A DNA stretch of 8,213 nucleotides from Chitinophaga pinensis (GTDB taxonomy: Bacteria; Bacteroidota; Bacteroidia; Flavobacteriales_D; Crocinitomicaceae). Below the pieces are notes generated by a model. The model worked only from the letters and a program-made list of their open reading frames with translations. It made no database searches and was not told the origin of the DNA. The position numbers and the translations under genes were made by a program. Below are positions 6,037-8,213 of this stretch, piece after piece. The stretch is from assembly GCA_945870115.1 (NCBI GenBank), contig CAMBRH010000149.1, positions 1-8,213 of the forward strand, in the 5' to 3' direction. Numbering within the stretch: the first letter of the stretch is position 1; the number at the start of each line of letters is the position of its first letter.

Positions 6037-7248
6037 TTAATTTTTACAAATTTTTTGAACGGAATTAACAACAGCATTTACAACTGTTTTCATTTGTTCA
6101 TCTGTCAAGTCAACAAAAACTGGTAAAGAAATTTCTCTTGAAAAATTGTCTTTTGTTGTTGGATAATTATCTAAAGAATAACCCAAATTAGTATAAAAAC
6201 TCATTTTTGGAACTGGAATAAAATGAACATTAACAGAAACATCATGGTTGAAAATTTCTTGAATAATCGCATCACGTTGTTCTTCAGTTATGTTTTTAAT
6301 TCTTAAAGCGTATAAATGATAACACATTTCCACCTCATCATTTTTCATTGTTGGAACTTGAGCCCAATCATATTTTGACAATTCTCGTGAATAAAACTCA
6401 CAAATTTCTTTTCTTTTTGGCAACGTTTCAGAATCATAACGTTCAAGTTCAACCTGACCAATTGCAGCTTGGATATCAGTCATGTTGCATTTATAACCTG
6501 GCTCTACAATATCATATTTCCAATTTCCCTTTTGTGTTTTTGCTAAAGCATCTTTGTTTTGACCGTGTAAAGTTTTAACACATAAATCAGTATAAATCTG
6601 ATTATTATCAAAAGGTTCAGGGAAATTTAGTGCCACTGCCCCACCTTCAGCAGTTGTCAAATTTTTTACAGCGTGAAACGAAAATACTGAAACATCTGTT
6701 AAGGAACCTGCTCTTTTCCCTTTATACCATGCACCATAAGAATGTGCAGAATCAGATAAAACCAATATTCTTCCAAGTTTTGTTTGGTTTTCAGAATTCG
6801 AAACAAATAAATTTTTATGTTTTCTAACTAATTCATTAATCTTATCATAATCACATGGAAAACCAGCAAAATCAACGGGCATGATTACTTTTGTTTTTGA
6901 AGTAATCGCTTTTTCAATCGCTACAATATTGATGTTGAAATCATCCGAATTTACATCTACAAAAACTGGTTTTGCACCCACATGCATAATTACATTAGCT
7001 GTTGCGGAATATGTATAAGCAGGTAAAATAACTTCATCTCCTTCCTTCACATCAAACCAACGAAGCATTGTTTCCAAACCAGCTGTTGCACTGTTCAAAC
7101 AAATAGTGGCTTTATTTCCACAATATTCGGTGATTTCTTTTTCAAAAGCTTTTGTTCTTGGCCCAGTTGTCAACCAACCTGAATTTAAAACTTTTACTAC
7201 TTCGTCAATTGCTTTTTGGTTTATGCTTGGAGGAGAAAATGGAATCAT
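6037..7248 (-). CDS. DegT/DnrJ/EryC1/StrS-family PLP sugar aminotransferase
   Basis: The 403-aa cytosolic enzyme belongs to the PLP-dependent family that aminates keto groups of nucleotide sugars, as PglE, ArnB and WecE do. Seen in order are MIPFSPPSI and GWLTTGPRTKAFEKEI (24-39), the cofactor-binding LNSATAGLE (51-59), LPAYTYSATAN (75-85), the cofactor Asp in SDSAHSYGA (165-173, D166) and the aldimine Lys in FSFHAVKNLTTAEGGA (K195). A C-terminal YHLYALR stretch is typical of the family. A likely product is a UDP-4-amino-4,6-dideoxy-HexNAc, but exact specificity cannot be assigned by eye. The segment before D166 (about 144-160) looks longer than in typical members. The gene lies 12 bp upstream of the sugar transferase and 72 bp after the glycosyltransferase. 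No PglD-like acetyltransferase or 4,6-dehydratase is present in the window. Confidence 0.9.
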   Translation of the reverse strand: MIPFSPPSINQKAIDEVVKVLNSGWLTTGPRTKAFEKEITEYCGNKATICLNSATAGLETMLRWFDVKEGDEVILPAYTYSATANVIMHVGAKPVFVDVNSDDFNINIVAIEKAITSKTKVIMPVDFAGFPCDYDKINELVRKHKNLFVSNSENQTKLGRILVLSDSAHSYGAWYKGKRAGSLTDVSVFSFHAVKNLTTAEGGAVALNFPEPFDNNQIYTDLCVKTLHGQNKDALAKTQKGNWKYDIVEPGYKCNMTDIQAAIGQVELERYDSETLPKRKEICEFYSRELSKYDWAQVPTMKNDEVEMCYHLYALRIKNITEEQRDAIIQEIFNHDVSVNVHFIPVPKMSFYTNLGYSLDNYPTTKDNFSREISLPVFVDLTDEQMKTVVNAVVNSVQKICKN

Positions 7249-7251
7249 CTT

Positions 7252-7307
7252 TTAAAAATTAAAAATGTAAAATTAAGAATTAAAAATTAAACATGGAGAG
7301 TGGAAAA
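7252..7307. repeat. Degenerate heptameric repeat inside the glycan operon
   Basis: From 7252 the plus strand reads in 7-bp steps: TTAAAAA, TTAAAAA, TGTAAAA, TTAAGAA, TTAAAAA, TTAAACA, TGGAGAG, TGGAAAA. The first six share consensus TTAAAAA and the last two keep only the phase. The array fills most of the 72-bp gap between the glycosyltransferase and aminotransferase genes. No clear TAnnTTTG promoter is seen in that gap, so the two genes are probably cotranscribed through it. Confidence 0.6.
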
Positions 7308-7320
7308 GAGAGAATTTAAT

Positions 7321-8213
7321 TTATCTTGAAAGTCTGTTTTGTTTTGCGTTTGGTTTTTTCTTTAAAAAATTAAAATCTAAAATTCCAGCTAAATAACCCA
7401 ATCCGTAACTGAAATGTAGAATTGGAAAAATGATAAAAATTTGAATAATCTCCTCAATTTTACTAGCTAATTTTAAGGAAAAATAAATTCCTAGTAAAAA
7501 ATATAAAACTAAAGGAACTAAAGATAGATAAAATACAAATGGAAGAATCAAAAATGATAATCCAAACAACAAAACATATAAAACAAATAATGGTGGAATA
7601 AGTTGTCTTGAAGTTGTTATTGCTTTGTGTTTATTATTTACAAAAACTTTCCAATATCCGTACTGGAAAAATTGTCTCCAAAGTCCTTTAATGGAAGCTC
7701 GAACATAATATTTTAATGAAATTTCTGCATCAAATAATATTTTCCCTCCAGATTTTGTTACCCTGAAATTAAATTCATCATCTTGATTTCTGACTAAATC
7801 TTCATCAAAATACCCAATCTTCTCAAAAACATGCTGCGGATAAAGTGGAGTTCCGACAGTATCAACAAAAGCACTTTCATTAATTACTCTAAAATTACCG
7901 ATGCCCATTCCGAAACTTGTACTCATTGCTTTTGAAATGATTTCGGATTGCTTGTTGATAAAAATATTTTCAACTTTTCCTCCAACACACCAAATGTCTG
8001 GATTTTCAATTATTTTAGTAATTCCTCCTTGAATGTAATTATGAGAAATAATTTGTCTAGCACCTACAATTTGATAAAAATCTGCCTCAATAGATTTTAT
8101 CCCTAAATTAAACGCAAAGGGAGTTAATTGTTTTTCATTTGTGACGATCCTTAACTGCGGAAAAATTTGCTGAATATTTTCTATGATTTCTAATGTTCCA
8201 TCATCTGACTTAC
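7321..8213 (-). CDS. ExoA-like family 2 glycosyltransferase, 5'-truncated by the window edge
   Basis: The frame is open to the right edge: 95 codons precede the ATG at 7926, which is internal. Among the 296 visible residues the N-terminus begins in SDDGT, the nucleotide-binding stretch of GT-A glycosyltransferases (about 2-6). Later come LTPFAFNLGIKS, GGKVEN and a DTVGTPLYPQHVFEKIGYFDE segment. The acceptor/catalytic-base motif LVRNQDDEFN spans 139-148, and RQFFQYGYWK (179-188) precedes the membrane part. About three hydrophobic helices (roughly 205-226, 227-247, 256-278) anchor the C-terminus, as in ExoA-type proteins. The role is to add a sugar to a growing lipid-linked glycan at the cytoplasmic face. 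Where relatives have an Asp (RxDAH), this protein has QIVGAR. It is the first visible gene of the operon and its promoter lies outside the window. Confidence 0.87.
   Translation of the reverse strand, partial: KSDDGTLEIIENIQQIFPQLRIVTNEKQLTPFAFNLGIKSIEADFYQIVGARQIISHNYIQGGITKIIENPDIWCVGGKVENIFINKQSEIISKAMSTSFGMGIGNFRVINESAFVDTVGTPLYPQHVFEKIGYFDEDLVRNQDDEFNFRVTKSGGKILFDAEISLKYYVRASIKGLWRQFFQYGYWKVFVNNKHKAITTSRQLIPPLFVLYVLLFGLSFLILPFVFYLSLVPLVLYFLLGIYFSLKLASKIEEIIQIFIIFPILHFSYGLGYLAGILDFNFLKKKPNAKQNRLSR

Noticed and set aside
6348..6827. Two plus-strand open frames (6348-6578 and 6630-6827) antisense to the aminotransferase gene
   Set aside because: Both lie within conserved PLP-enzyme coding sequence and have no recognisable features or promoter.
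7249..7320. Internal promoter for the aminotransferase gene (TACATTTT on the minus strand)
   Set aside because: It misses the final G of TAnnTTTG, lacks a well-spaced TTTG, and lies within the heptamer array.
7321..7926. A separate 201-aa membrane protein starting at ATG 7926
   Set aside because: The frame continues without a stop to 8213 and encodes the GT-A part of the same glycosyltransferase, so this ATG is internal.

Overview
The window looks like a chromosomal segment of a Flavobacteriaceae bacterium, most likely Flavobacterium or a close relative. The DNA is very AT-rich. Several intergenic regions carry the Bacteroidetes-type promoter (TTTG, a spacer of about 20 bases, then TAnnTTTG) instead of an E. 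coli-type promoter. One small protein ends in a type IX secretion (T9SS) type A sorting domain, a system confined to Bacteroidetes. Genus-level placement is inference.

Layout. At the left edge (1-1935, plus) is the 5'-truncated gene for a MutS2-like ATPase that ends after a KOW-like segment and has no Smr nuclease domain. Converging on it with a 1-bp gap is a minus-strand pair, pyrF (2561-3382) then mtnB (1937-2548), read from a consensus promoter at 3400-3433. Next comes a minus-strand alkyltransferase-like gene (3436-3801) whose active-site Cys is replaced by Ala. It is divergent from a tiny plus-strand gene (3877-4200) that encodes little more than a signal peptide and a T9SS sorting domain. 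A 7-bp-periodic repeat (4204-4238) lies between that gene and a minus-strand XRE-HTH/Fic fusion gene (4285-5328).

The right third is the end of a surface-polysaccharide or glycoconjugate operon on the minus strand. In transcription order it holds an ExoA-like family 2 glycosyltransferase (truncated by the right edge), a DegT-family PLP sugar aminotransferase and a PglC-type phosphoglycosyl transferase. It closes with a clear intrinsic terminator at 5384-5419. Together these would make a 4-aminated nucleotide sugar, load a sugar phosphate on undecaprenyl phosphate and extend the glycan. A second 7-bp-periodic repeat (7252-7307) sits inside this operon.

The most interesting spot is the control region of the Fic gene (5323-5386). 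The promoter overlaps three ATGAC/GTCAT half-sites and two TTTGCAAA palindromes. Together with the upstream terminator it shows that translation starts well inside the longest reading frame, and it suggests autoregulation by the HTH domain. No tRNA, rRNA, CRISPR array, insertion sequence or complete new multigene system was seen. There is no gene-free stretch over 300 bases.
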